Assembly: GCA_035582835.1 (NCBI GenBank)
Contig: JAYKAV010002530.1
Span: 197,337-261,336, forward strand
Source: Phoebastria nigripes
Lineage: Eukaryota; Chordata; Aves; Procellariiformes; Diomedeidae
DNA: 64,000 nt
Direction of reading: 5' to 3'
Shown: positions 49,201-60,980 of the stretch, in pieces
Layout of the letters: every line of letters begins with the position of its first letter
Position numbering within the stretch: position 1 is the stretch's first letter
Made by a program: the position numbers and the translations under genes
The notes under the pieces: model-generated
Databases searched by the model: none
What the model saw: the letters and a program-made list of their open reading frames with translations, nothing else
What the model was told of the DNA's origin: nothing

Positions 49201-52200
49201 CAGCAGCAGCCATTTCACTACTGTATTTATACTCCCTAATCTTTTGCTATGATATAGCCCCTTTTCTCATGAAAAACGATGTGGATTTTCTTTTTTTTTT
49301 TTTTTCACTTGGGCAAAAGTTTTTTCTAAACTAGATTACGCTAATGATTCATTAGGTCATTTTTCTATGGTGACCCTGTTTCACTGATACAACGTGTCTT
49401 GTGATGAGAAAATGAAGTTGAATGCTCAAAATAGCTAATGCTTCAGTTGATTGATTTCTGTGTATTCGGTCAACAGTTATGTGCAACTTACTTGATGGCA
49501 ATGTCTGCTTCCATGATCCCTTTCCTAATCCCCAACCCCTGTTTTTCTCTCTTCTTTACTGTCCTTTTATATAAGTGCAATTGCTTGTTTTGGCTACGCA
49601 GTGAATTAGATCAGGGAACTAATGTATTAGAAAAAAATAACTTGGGGGGGGGGGGAGTTTACTTTCCAAGTGGATCAGTGAATAGGAAAGCGCATCTGGA
49701 ATTGGTGTGGATAAAGCGTATAGGTAGGGCTGCACCTGCACAGGGTGCAGCAGTCTCAGTTTCTTAAATGTACAGAAGAATTTTTAAAATTTTAGAATCG
49801 GTTATGCCAGAATTAATTAGAGCAAACTTTGATCAAGTTTCCTGAAAATCAACATGTGTACGTACAATTGTCCATTTTTGCAAATGTAAATCTAAATATA
49901 CCCCTAATTCCATTTTTTTAACATGATGATCAGGAAGTTAGGGATAGTGTGGTTTTACTTGTGTAGTTCTAGAGCTGATTGAATAATGGAAAAGAAGCCC
50001 AACTTAGCTGTTTAAAAAGTGATTAAACTAAAACTCTTATGCAATTTTTCCATAAAACATAATTCAATTAAAAATATCGTTTCTTTGAAACTATAACGTT
50101 CCAAAGAAATGTATTAATTTCCATTAAATTTTCCTATAAGTGATCTCAGCTACAGGGAAAAATTTTGGAGAGAGAAACTTCAGAACCACGAGAACCTCGG
50201 AGGACAAGACAATCTTGTGGGTGGTGGGAAACAGTCGTCTTGTTTATAACAAGAGATTAGAAATGGGTCTCCTAAGTGAATGGTCTGAGATTAATAAAAG
50301 CCATGTTTCAGTCACTCATTTGTATCAAATTGTTTGTGCACAAGCTACAGCAGGAACATAGACTACCAAACATTTTACTGAAAGTAACCTAACAGATCAA
50401 TTTAAGTAAATTGGTATTTACTCAATGGTATTTACTCAATATATTGTCTTATATAATTTTGAGTTATTTTCTTATATTTAATGTTATCCTTTTCTTTTTT
50501 ATTCCCCTAAACTTCCTATGTTATTTCTTCAAATTGCTCAACAGCTGTTATCTTCAAACCAGGCATAGCTGCATATTAGTTCTTTTTCTTTTTCTTTTTT
50601 TTTTTTTATGTATCTTTTGAGGTGTTAAAGATTAGTCTGAGGTTATATTGCCATCTTCTGCCGATAAAACCTATACACAAAATTTTTGCTATTTCTAAAG
50701 TTACAATTAGTGATACTGCCTGAGCTTATATAATGCAAACCTTATCTAAATCTTTCTCCTTTTTGCTGTTTCTTATCTCATGTACTGTCCAAGAATGTCT
50801 GCAGAACATAGGCTTAACAGGGTGTAATCGATTTAATGATGCAGAGATCTGACTCCAACTAGAAGGATGGACCAATACATTCCAGCACAAGTCTAGAAAT
50901 TAAGTGCTTTTAATGCTGGGGAAAATGTATCAAATTTGATGAAAAATATCTTTACGAGCAAAACAGTGAATTTGGATCAAATTCAGCAAAGAGTTTAAAT
51001 GCTGACCTTTTGCTTTCTTCTTCTGAAGTGAAGTTTTTCTCTAAGAAGTTTACTTGATTGGAGAAAAAAAAAAGGCTACTCATGCCTCCCTCCCCAAAAT
51101 GTTGTTTTGGGATGAACAAAATATGTTTTTCCATTATGGAAATTTTAACTTCTTTTTTTTATTTCATTTTATAGAAAAAGCTTGACACATCTGTCTCTCA
51201 TCTTCCTGTCCCCAGTGTGGTCATCAAATGAAAAAATAAAGGAGTTTTATGAAGAGCTCTACTTTATATTCCACTTAAGATGTTGCGCTGAATATACGTA
51301 GTGCATTCACATGACACTGCTCTATCTAGAGTCACTGTGCTCTCTGCTAGCTAACACCAGCCATGCTGGACACTGTGCCACCTGGCCTGCACCACCTCCA
51401 GCTAAATGCAGTTGTTCTTTATCTTAACCGGCAGGTGCCAATGTAGTAGTAGGAAGTACACAGCCACCANGAACATCTCTGTTGCAGCGACGTTTAATGC
51501 CTGTTCCGGTCTCATCTCAAAATGAGTAATATCAGGATTCATCCCATCTTTAAAGAACTCCTCAGAGAAATTTTCTATTACCTCAGTTGATTTTTTTTAC
51601 ATTAATCTATATTAGCTATTTTGTTCATAGTGGTAACAAGCATATATAAGCCTCCAAGGAGAGAGAATATTTAGGAAACTCCAGCAAAATAATTGAAAAG
51701 ACAGCTTATGGGACAGAATAAAATGGCCAAAGGGACAAATTTTATTTCCTACTTAAAAACAGTATTTTGTGGCTGTACCCATCAAAGATCAGAAGTTTGT
51801 CTTTGGCTTCAAGGTTGGTATTAGTGCTAAAAAAACCTGCAGATCAAAAATCTCCAAATGGTCATGCTGGCTAAATTATAGTGATTGCCAAATGCTTAGA
51901 ATACAGCTTCAAATGCTCTTAAATTTAGTTTGTTAGGGGTTGCCAAAGTTTTTAGAGGCATACCTTGACACCAGGATTTTCTGCTGACCCTATTAGTATA
52001 CTCTCTTGTCCTATTCTGTCCTAGAGTTGATTCGTTACAGGTGGTTAACTTTGATAATTGTGGTTTGGTGTTTACATTATTTAGGAAGTGTGTAGCATTT
52101 AATTAGCTCAAGTAATTTTTGAAAATATTCTTGTTAAATCACTTTTCTTAATGTGTGTGAGTATGTGCAGGTATGTGAGTGCTNTAATGCTCATACACAT

Positions 52201-52749
52201 TTAATTTTAATGATTATAAATATAAAGCTTTTGGCTACCAGAGTAAAAACCATTGTGATAGGATTCTCATAATATGACCTACCTCAGAGACTGCAGCAGC
52301 AGAAGTAGTCTACACCCATGTAATCATTGGTGAATTTTTAGTAGGCAAATTGCAATTACAGTGCTTGAATTGGTTCTGCGCTAGGAGGGCACTAGGGAAG
52401 GCATCTTAAACTCTGTGAGCTTTTTAATAACTAAGAAGAGTTTTAATTCTGTTTTATACCTATACCAAAAGATAAATCTGCCAGTGAAATTACTTTCTTT
52501 TATGTGGTGGAGAACACCATGTTCTGCATCTCTGGCATGGCTTCCTGTAATTTAGTTTAACCTTCCATCTGCCTTGCGTAGCAGCCTACCAAGTTGTGCA
52601 TTGCCCAGCTTGTATAGTTTAGCAAGGCCAATACCTGAGACAGCATTGGCTGCGTTTTTCTCAGCTATTTTAACCTAGATGTCCTGCCAAACTGTAGTCT
52701 TAGGGCAAAAGCAGCACTTAATGTCCATTTTCCATAGTTATTTTAAATA
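46205..52749. other. Six and a half kilobases without a recognised gene
   Basis: Mostly unique A+T-rich sequence. A GC-elevated patch lies at about 46575-46730. A (TATG)3 run lies at 48411-48424, a T-run at about 49292-49305, a G12 run at 49644-49655, and a T-rich stretch at about 50581-50608. The longest open frame of the window (153 codons, minus strand, 48210-48671) lies here, but it has no domain I recognise. Nothing can be called a gene. Confidence 0.5.
49644..49655 (+). repeat. G12 homopolymer
   Basis: Twelve consecutive G. It is isolated in A+T-rich sequence and prone to sequencing error. Confidence 0.85.
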
Positions 52750-53130
52750 TTTAACTTCTTTCTAGTGAGTCTTCGCCACTCTTTTTTCTTTCTAGTTTTT
52801 TTCCCCAGTAGCTTCCTTTCCTCCTCAGCAGGTGCCAACTTGGCACTGTGCAGGCTTCCTCTGAACTTGGTGCCGTGGCTGTTTCCAAGGCTGTTGAACA
52901 GGGAGCTCTTATGTGAGCAAGTGCAGCTGGAATTTTGCTCTTCCTCCTCCTCCTCCTCTCCCCCCGCTCCTCTCCCCCCCCGCTTTCCCTCAGCTCACTC
53001 TGCAGCAGCGGTGCCCTTGCAGCCTGCTGAGCCGGAGAGTGAGAGCACTTTGTCTCCTGCCAGGAGCAAGCCTTGCACACGGCTAGGCAGCGTGCCACAG
53101 CTAGCTTGGATAGATACTTGGTTCAATTAG
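52750..53130. promoter_or_regulatory. GC-rich block with pyrimidine tract; possible promoter or first exon
   Basis: This block is clearly richer in G+C than the surrounding 5 kb. It begins with a pyrimidine-rich stretch (TTTTTCTTTCTAG near 52783-52795), contains a CCTCCTCCTCCTCCTC tract leading into two C-runs (52938-52982), and continues with GCAGCAGCGGTGCCC and GAGCCGGAGAGTGAGAGC. Frames are open on both strands across it (121 codons plus, 115 minus), which GC-rich DNA gives by itself, and the predicted proteins are low-complexity S/P- or R/E-rich. CpGs are few, so it is not a full CpG island. It might be an alternative promoter with a 5' untranslated exon, or a GA-factor binding patch. No TATA box is evident. 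Confidence 0.3.
52938..52982 (+). repeat. Polypyrimidine (CCT)n and C-run tract
   Basis: CTCTTCCTCCTCCTCCTCC is followed by two runs of C (6 and 8), each ended by a single G. The complementary strand is a (GGA)n/G-run tract with quadruplex or triplex potential and GAGA-type repeats. Confidence 0.8.
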
Positions 53131-53780
53131 GATAATGTGCACCGCACAGGTCTGTAGCTGTGCATAGCAGCCATGCATCTCTTCTAGCTGAAATGACACA
53201 CAGAACTGCCACTGGTCTCCCCTCTTACTTAGATTTCCTTCTGCAGGAGCTTTAAAATAAAATCCAGTCTCTCTCATGAGCTGCATAAGAACATTTTGTC
53301 TAACTTTCTTCCTTAAACAAAAAACAAAGCAATAAACTTCTTCCATAGATGATGGGACAACTGAGATAATTAATCTATTCAAGAAGTAATAACAACAGTG
53401 ATCTTGGAACTGTTTACTGCTTTAGTGTTAAAATGTAATAAAATGGCACTACTGCCTGTTGGAATTTTACTGTCCTCTTATTGTATCTAAACTATAAAAA
53501 AAATGTCACTGGGAAGTTTATCTTATTAAGGAAATAAGCTGTTCAAGCACAAGAAAGATTCAAAAGGGATATATTGTCGCTTGTCGCAAATTGGCTCTAT
53601 TTTAGAGCAAAATTTTTGTGCCTTAATCATTATTAACTAAATATCTTCACAGTAGACCTGCAAATGCTTATTAGGAAAGTGTTAATTATAAGCTTTAATA
53701 TAAGCACTAATATTAGCATGAATTTAGCATTAGCATTTAATATTAGCATTAATGTAAGCTTTAGTGTTGTGTTTTGGAGA
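53131..53780. other. No gene seen; contains TTAGCAT-type repeats
   Basis: Unique A+T-rich sequence. At about 53690-53765 short units of ATTAGCAT, AAGCTTTA and TAATATTAGCA recur imperfectly, giving a small degenerate tandem array. Confidence 0.5.
53690..53765. repeat. Degenerate tandem array of ATTAGCAT/AAGCTTTA units
   Basis: ATTAGCAT or close variants occur about four times in 70 bases, with a TAAGCTTTA motif near both ends. The units hold TAAT-type homeodomain cores, so the array could be a binding cluster or a slippage product. Confidence 0.6.
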
Positions 53781-53885
53781 TGGTAGAACAGAAGTTACAG
53801 GGATGTAAATGACTTACCCAAGGTTTTATAACAAACCAGTAGTAGAGATAGAACAGACAAGTATCCAGACACTGCTGGTGCTCTT
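53781..53885 (-). mobile_element. MIR-like SINE remnant
   Basis: Plus-strand blocks AAATGACTTACCCAAGGTTTT (53806-53826) and ACCAGTAGTAGAGATAGAACAG match, in order, the reverse-strand MIR blocks that read roughly AGTGACTTGCCCAAGGTCAC and AGTAAGTGGCAGAGC. It has no coding role. Confidence 0.6.
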
Positions 53886-56800
53886 GTACAAAGAGAGGAG
53901 AATGTCTGGAAAGTCAATTCTTAAACAACCTGTTTCTTGTCATTTCTGTCCCTTGCTCTTTTCTTTCCCACAGAGTAATTGGGGGAGAGAGACTGGGGAG
54001 AAAAAGAAAAGATCAGTAACTTAAAAACTTTCTCAGACTGCACAGACGCCAGTGTTAAGCTTGCATAGATGTAACATGGGGAACCGGTGCAGTCTCAGCG
54101 AGATAAAATCTGCAACATCAGGAGAAGCCCCAATACCAACAAAAGCATATGTTAGAGTGCAGCTCATGTATATTGTGTGTCTCTGTGTGTAAATATCTCT
54201 ATATATTGTTGTTAGTGATGGAGAAAGAATAGGACATACAGAACCTCAGCACAGTATCCACTGCTCTGTGAAAGTGGTTGTGCTGGAGAGGTCACTTGGA
54301 CTTAGCCTCCTGGGGTGGCACTCACTGAGTGTGGGAAACCGATAGTTGCTCCAGTTGAAACAAAATGCAACTGTGTCCTAAAAGTAAGCAACACACTGAT
54401 GCAGTCAGTCTGCCAGCTGAAGCGTTCTGCTTTAGACGTGCTCACACTTTCCTAAGGAACAGGATCACTGTAGTGCTCGTTTATTGTTGCTTCCTTGGCT
54501 GCATGCAAATTTGATCCTCTGCATATTTGAAGGGACACAATGTGCAGTGGATCACATAGAGGGGTGCTGTTCTGGGCTTGCCAGATTACTCCCTCAGATT
54601 GCACCTCCCTCATTGCCACCCTTCACTGCTGCTCTCTTTAATTTTCTAGTTTTCTTCTCTGCACCTGATTAAGAAGCAGGACTTTCCTTGTAGAGAATTT
54701 ACAATGCTGTATTTCAGTCTTAGTGTTGTCTGAGCTGTGTGTTTGGAAATGTGTGGAAAGTTAGTAGTTAAGGGCATGCATCACACACGCTATACTATTT
54801 TAACTATGCGATATTTCAAAGAAGTTGTATAGTTTAAAGCAGGAAGGGATTAGTTGGCCTTTTAATTTTACTTTGTTATAGGATATTAAATTTTGTCCAG
54901 GTAATCCTATGGAGAAGTCAATAGCTTTAGTTTCCTGAGGACTATTGTGTTACAGTGTAACTAACCTGTTTTGTGAGACAAGCAGAGAACAGGAGAGAAT
55001 GTGGTATCACCATTATGCAAGGCTTTGCCATGACAGTATGTTGATTAACTGACAATTCATATTCCAAAATGAGACAAAGGGGAAAAAAACAACAACAACA
55101 AAACATCGTTTTTCCTGCTGGTGTCATTTTACCAAATCTGATGATTAACTTAATATTTGGATATGTAACTGAATGATTCCATTATGTGTTCAGAGCTGGG
55201 TCACACTCAGAGATACAAGTCTCAAATGAATTGTGGAAAAGTTAATGATACTTACCCGAACACAAGGCTAGTGTTGTGAGCGTGGCCAGGGCAATGCATA
55301 TAATTGTAAAGACAGATAAACAAGGAAATTAATGGATTTACCGATCACAGGCATGGAAAAAGACTACTCTGCCTAGGCACTTTTATATTTCAAACAAACT
55401 GCAAAGTGTTCCCAGAAAGCATATTCACAGCATGATAGTTCAGTCCCTAGATTCTGGGGACAGGAATTGGTGGGAGTCTCTTCCCTCACCTCTTAGACCA
55501 TTTCAGTGTTAGTTCCCTTATTCCTAGGAAATTGCGTTTTGTTTCAAGACTTAATTTTTCAGGTATGCTTTGCTAGTAAGAACAGAAAACCTCCATATGA
55601 CTGTGTATTGTTCATGTGTAAGTCTGTCTACAGAGACATGAAACCACTTCCCAGCTTGCTTTTGGATCAAATGGGCTTTATCGTTGCATTATAAGACTTG
55701 TTTTTCAGTCCCCAAGTCATTTTTTGGTGGTTGTTTTACTTTCAGAACTTACTCATTTTCCTGGAAGGTTGAATACCATCAGTGCTGGTCAAAACACCAG
55801 TACAGTGTATTACTAAGATCACTTCCACACTTGATAGTCTCCTTTTACACACTCAAGGATCTTAGTAACTTTTCTTGACTTAATTTGTAGTAGGTAATGG
55901 TATGCGGTGACCCTAAATGTCTCTAAGTCTGCAACCTCAAGGCAAACTACACTTCTTATCAAATACTTGAACCCATTGTATTATGCTAGGTTGTATTTAA
56001 AAAGTGTGTGGGAGGGCGGGAGGTTGTTTGCTGAATTTTGATATTCAAATCTCTGTGTAAAAGTACCTGCTCTCATTATTACTATCCTGTTGGTGTGCAT
56101 GCTGTCCTGAGACTGTACCTGAAAATATTTTTTTTTGTCTTTTGGTTCAATAACCAATTTTCAAATATTAAATAGAGCCGTACTGAATAATTCTGTATCA
56201 GACTCTATTTGGAATAACTCAGGAATATCTGCCCACTAATAGGTAGATTATAAGACATCTGTGAATCTGTGTTTAATCCATCTGCCGTGAGAGAAGACTT
56301 GCATAGGCGTTCAGCAGTTTTACAGTCGTCATGAAACATATATGGGTCATGCATAATACATGAGGGAATAGAGAGAGGTTATATAAGTTACTATTATGGT
56401 ATCATACAGTGGTGTTTTTGCTAGGCTTTATACCAGATGTACTACTTGGTTAACATCATATGCTCTGTGGAAGTAGTTGTAGCAAAGAACCTGTTTTTAC
56501 AGCTCTCCTGGAATTTTCTGAGAGCCAGAAAATACTGCACTCCTTTATCACTGCTGCCAAAGAAAGAATAGATGTCACTGATCTTGATAGTGGGCATCAC
56601 TTACTTGAAAAGTTAACAGGTTTTCCCACCTGTATTCAACACCTGTCAGGAGGACTGCCTAAATCAATTCCTAATGGACAGAACCTGACCAACAAGTAAA
56701 AATTATAGCTTATTTGATTGTTCTTGCTGTGTTTCCTTTTTCTCTTTTATATGTTTCTCTGCTTTCCTTCCTGAAATTCATTACTGCCATGGCAGCAAAT

Positions 56801-57005
56801 GGTTTGAATGAAAGGACAGTTCACTCTGATTTAATTTTCTAGACGGTTGTGTACTTGTGTTTTCCATCTCACAAAACAAAATAAATAATAAGAAATACAT
56901 TATAATGTGTTTGCAATAGATTGAATCCCCACTGTAAGAATCAACCTTGTTTCCCAGCAGAAATCTAACCTACTCTCCTGATAGATGTTGTGGAAGTAGA
57001 TAGTA

Positions 57006-57039
57006 TTGTTGTTGTTATTGTTGCTATTATTATTATTTT
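57006..57039 (+). repeat. TTG/TTA trinucleotide microsatellite
   Basis: TTGTTGTTG units pass into TTATTATTA units with single interruptions. It is a simple, possibly polymorphic repeat. Confidence 0.75.
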
Positions 57040-58004
57040 ATTAGATGTTTTGTGCCTTAGGGACAGGAGTATGAGGTGGCAGTTGCTACGGAAACTAGTT
57101 TGAAAAATGTTGTTGAGAATCAGTGAATCTGCTTATAAGACCGCTGTCACTGTGGACATAAATTAGATCTATCCTCATTAGTTAGGTGCTCTCTTTGCAG
57201 GGTGGTGTTAATCTGACATTTTCCATATTTGAGAGAGAGATTTTCTTGTGCAATTCTCTTATTTACAAGAACAGTATGGCTGTTAATGGAGTCAATGTTT
57301 TCATTAATTTCTTCTTATTATATATCCTGATGCTGAGTAAAGTTTGTTTTCCCAAGATGCTACTACAGAAAATAAGCTTTTTGTTTGTTTTTAATTCCAC
57401 AAATTCTGGTGGTATATATTCCACAAATACGAGGTGGTAAACTCGTATGATGGAACACAGACTTTTTTTCGTGTGACGGAACTCTGCATCCTTATGGGTT
57501 GGTCCTTGGGGTGATAATTCAGCCTTACAGTTGTTTCATAGCTATAGCTGTTCTGCCCCATTAGTCTTATACCTCAATCTACTCTTCCTGTAGCTCCTCT
57601 ATGCATAAAATAGAGAATCCATTTTAATCAGCCAGTGTCATCTTAGCCAATTGCTGCCTTTGGGGAATTGAATGTAGGCTCTTAATTCTGCATTTTTCAG
57701 CAGTTCCTTGCAAGACATTTCAACAAGTATACAGTTTTCTTCCTAGGGAAGGGGTGGTTGTTCTGTCTTCATGTTCTCATGTGGTCTGAAACTTCTTACT
57801 CATGTGCTGCTTTTTTTTTTTCCTTTCCAAACACTCTCTTAAGGGGCATTTTTTAGGACTGAGCTCATCTCATGTAACCTATAGATGATAAGTTTCCCCT
57901 ACATCTGCTCATTCCAAGAAGAGTTCTTTTGGTTAGTAATTTTTCATCTTGGCCAGCTGGAGAAGTAAGTATTTCCTATGTGATTTTTTTGGTGTATTTT
58001 CAGT

Positions 58005-58060
58005 CTTTCATCATTCTTCATTCTTTTCATCATTTCATTCATTTTTCATCATTTGTATCT
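58005..58060 (+). repeat. TTCAT/CATT-type imperfect repeat
   Basis: TTTCATCATTCTTCATTC and TTTTCATCATTTCATTCA recur over 55 bases. It is pyrimidine-rich and likely arose by slippage. Confidence 0.65.
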
Positions 58061-60115
58061 TTCTTTCTGGTTGTCAGAATCAGTATGTGATTGTCAGAAA
58101 TTTTCATCGGGAGGGGAGAAACTAATCCTGAACTACCCTCTAGTTAGAAATGTCTTGTTACAAAATACTGTAGGGTTTTCTAATCAAGCCAGGAAAGGGA
58201 GCAACTGCTTTCTCCTTTTATAAGGAGATAAAAGGAGATAATTATCCTAGAAAGCTGAGGCCAGCCAAATTTAAATTAGAAATGGGTACTTTTTAGCATG
58301 ATTAACTGCTGGAATAAACTGTCATGGAAGGTGTATTTTCTCATCTTTTGATGTCATTTATATCACTTTTAGAAAATATGCCTTAGCCAAATACAAGTCA
58401 CACTTTCATTAAATGCAAATTAATGAGCTCAGTGTAAAGGCAAATTGGTGACAGACAGGAAGTCAGACTAGGCTGAACGCTTACTTCATCCTCAACTTTA
58501 ATAGATCAATAACAGTGCAGTTTTCCCTCATTTTGCTCTCATTTATTTTATAATTCACAAGATGAAACTGACCATAAATAGTATTTTGGTATAATAGTTT
58601 TTGTTGCTAGCTTGCGTATTAAAAAATATTTTATACCCTTTGTAAAAATTCATGAGAACTGAGAGAAAAGTACTTGAGTTGAATGTAGGAGAATGACACC
58701 ATCTCTATATTTCTATAGCAACTCCTTAAGTGCAAACCTGTAGTCTGTGAACAAACAGCACTGTAGCTTTACTGCCATGCTGCCACTTCATTAGACCTGT
58801 GTATGTCCTATTGTTACTGTATCTTGTCATCCCAGTTGAGATTTCATTCCTGTAAGCAGGATCTGGTGTCGCGTATGATGATTTTTTCAGGATGTGGATA
58901 GCTGCTTACTTGAAGCAACCAGATCTGGCAAAGTAATTTTGTTATAAATGAGCCAATAGTCATGAGATTCTTAAAATATTTTGTTGCTTGGTAAAGGACT
59001 GGACTACGTTAACTGGACCTGAACAGCTCTATCTCTATTTCTGATTCTTTCTACTAATATAGTCATCTTGTTTTGGTTTTACTTGCCTGCACAAATAAAT
59101 GTACAAGTCTTCCTACCCTATTACATTTTTTTCTGTGCTGATAAGGTTGCAGGAGGAAAACATTCTAATTAGTAAAGGGTGGAAATTGAATAATGGGATT
59201 AACCAATTTGTGACATTTGCATTTTAAACCGTTGTGTTTAATGACTATATGAGCAGGTTCAATTTCATTTTGGTTCAAGACGGAACTTACTTGTTATGAT
59301 TGTTCAAATGTCATTTCTCTACACCTGTGTATGTATGATGTTAGCTGATATAGTTGTTGACTGAATTTTCATCACCAGACACTCATTCCGTCTATGCTAT
59401 TTTTCATTTTAAAATTGATTTGAATGATTCAGACTTGAGGAGTTTGTTTGCTAAGCATAGTTTTGGTCATTCAGTTCTTGGACCACATTATGCCAAATGT
59501 TCCTAGAGCTGCATACCACAGTTAGAAATCTGCGTCTGATTGCAGCACGCTTCTGATGCCTGCTCCAATGCTTCAGTGCAATGTGTGTTATTAGGAAGAT
59601 TAGCAAGTAAGTGAAGCGAGAGATCTGTTCATTATATTGTATATTGCACAATAATTTTATTGGATTTTTATGTCCATAATTGAAGAACAATAGAATTGAA
59701 ATAAGGAACGCTGCTGATTTGAGGGATAAATACAAACCCTAAATAAGTTTTCTGTTGGAATGTTAAGACAAACTTAGGTAATTGCTTTCAGTTGATCTTT
59801 GCAGAGCCGCCTGAGACCTTCATGAATCTTTTATTACAAATTTATTTATACACATATGCGTGCACACACATATACATGTACAAGTATGATCTTTGTGTTA
59901 ATACCTTTTCTTGAATACTGTTTTCAGTGGCTTAGTTATGTGTATGTTTTGAGGACCATCACATTTATGAATATTTTTGTGAGGAAAAAAAAATCTACTG
60001 TTTTGCTTAAAATGTTTTCTCAGAATAATTACAAAGGACAGGCAATATTTATCCCTGGCTTTTATTGAAATTGTTGGGCTCAGGCTTTTTATAATCTGTT
60101 TAAACAGTGATCGAT

Positions 60116-60235
60116 GGTCCTTGACATGTTTTGTGACTTACCCCAAAATCATCCACATTTTCATCTGGAACATGAGGCCAGAAAACCCCCAAGTACAATC
60201 TTTCATCTACCCTGTGCTTCCTATTAATAAAATTA
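60116..60235 (-). mobile_element. Possible MIR-like SINE remnant
   Basis: GTGACTTACCCCAAAATCATCC (about 60132-60153) resembles the MIR reverse-strand block GTGACTTGCCCAAGGTCAC. It is followed by GAGGCCAGAAAACCCCCAAGT and ACCCTGTGCTT, the order seen in the adjoining tRNA-like part. Divergence is high. Confidence 0.4.
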
Positions 60236-60386
60236 TTAGGAACAACATTTACTCCTATTGTAGTCATGGGCTTAAAGCACTGCAGAGACTTCCTATGTGA
60301 TTCTATTTATGCAGGGATTTCTGATGGATTCTGGAGGGCTTATAAACCCAATTGTCACTGGAATTCTGTGGAAGCTTCTGAGAATC
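60236..60386. other. Short unique sequence upstream of LTR 4
   Basis: About 150 bp without features. It ends in GAATC, the left copy of the LTR target-site duplication. Confidence 0.5.
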
Positions 60387-60980
60387 TGTCACGGTTTAAC
60401 CCGGCAGGCAGCTAAACACCACACAGCTGCTTGCTTGCTCCCCCCCGGTAGGATGGGGGAGAGAATCGGAAGGGTAAAAGTGAGAAAACTCATGGGTTGA
60501 GATAAAGACAGTTTAATAGGTAAAGCAAAAGCCGTGCACGCAAGCAAAGCAAACCAAGGAATTCATTCACTGCTTCCCATCGGCAGGCAGGTGTTCAGCC
60601 ATCTCCAGGAAAGCAGGGCTCCATCACATGTAACGGTTACTTGGGAAGACAAACGCCATCACTCCGAACGTGCCCCCCTTCCTCCTTCTTCCCCCACCTT
60701 TATATGCTGAGCATGACGTCATATGGTGTGGAATATCCCTTTGGTCAGTTGGGGTCAGCTGNCCCGGCTGTGTCCCCTCCCACCTTCTTGTGCACCCCCA
60801 GCCTACTCGCTGGTGGGGTGGGGTGAGAAGCAGAAGAGTCCTTGACTCTGTGTAAGCACTGCTCAGCAGTAACAAAAACATCCCTGTGTTATCAACACTG
60901 TTTTCAGCACAAATCCAAAACATAGCCCTGTACTAGGTACTGTGAAGGAAATTAACTCTATCCCAGCCAAAACCAGCACA
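60387..60980 (-). mobile_element. Solo LTR 4, avian endogenous retrovirus (subtype A)
   Basis: A 594-bp element in reverse orientation, running on the plus strand from TGTCACGGTTTAACC to AAAACCAGCACA, flanked by the exact duplication GAATC (60382-60386 and 60981-60985). The reverse strand carries ATTAAA (60512-60517), TATA ATATAAA (60699-60705) and a perfect TGACGTCA (60714-60721). The R/U5 part (about 60530-60680) is nearly identical to that of solo LTR 1. The U3 part differs by an extra stretch near 60790-60835 (GTGGGGTGGGGTGAGAAGC in plus-strand reading). One ambiguous base at 60762. No viral internal sequence remains. Open frames across it are by-products. Confidence 0.93.
60699..60721 (-). 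promoter_or_regulatory. LTR core promoter: TATA box plus CRE
   Basis: On the minus strand TGACGTCA precedes ATATAAA by 8 bases, the same arrangement and spacing as in LTR 1. Activity is unknown. Confidence 0.7.

Larger units (their letters stand above)
53886..60115. other. Six kilobases without a recognised gene
   Basis: Unique A+T-rich sequence with small simple repeats: an ACAACAACAAC run near 55089-55100, a TTG/TTA run near 57006-57039, TTCAT/CATCATT units at about 58005-58060, and an AAAGGAGATA doublet near 58221-58240. A faint MIR-like stretch is near 55306-55365. Short open frames match nothing I know. A block at about 58405-58470 with ATGCAAATTAATGAGC has octamer and homeodomain cores and might be regulatory. 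Confidence 0.45.

Noticed and set aside
55306..55365. Faint MIR-like order of words (GACAGATAAACAAGGAAA, GATTTACCGATCACAGG)
   Set aside because: Too diverged to separate from chance by eye; mentioned only as weak support for the MIR-like observation.
57700..57960. Possible CR1 or L2 fragment
   Set aside because: No diagnostic CR1 block or tail could be aligned.
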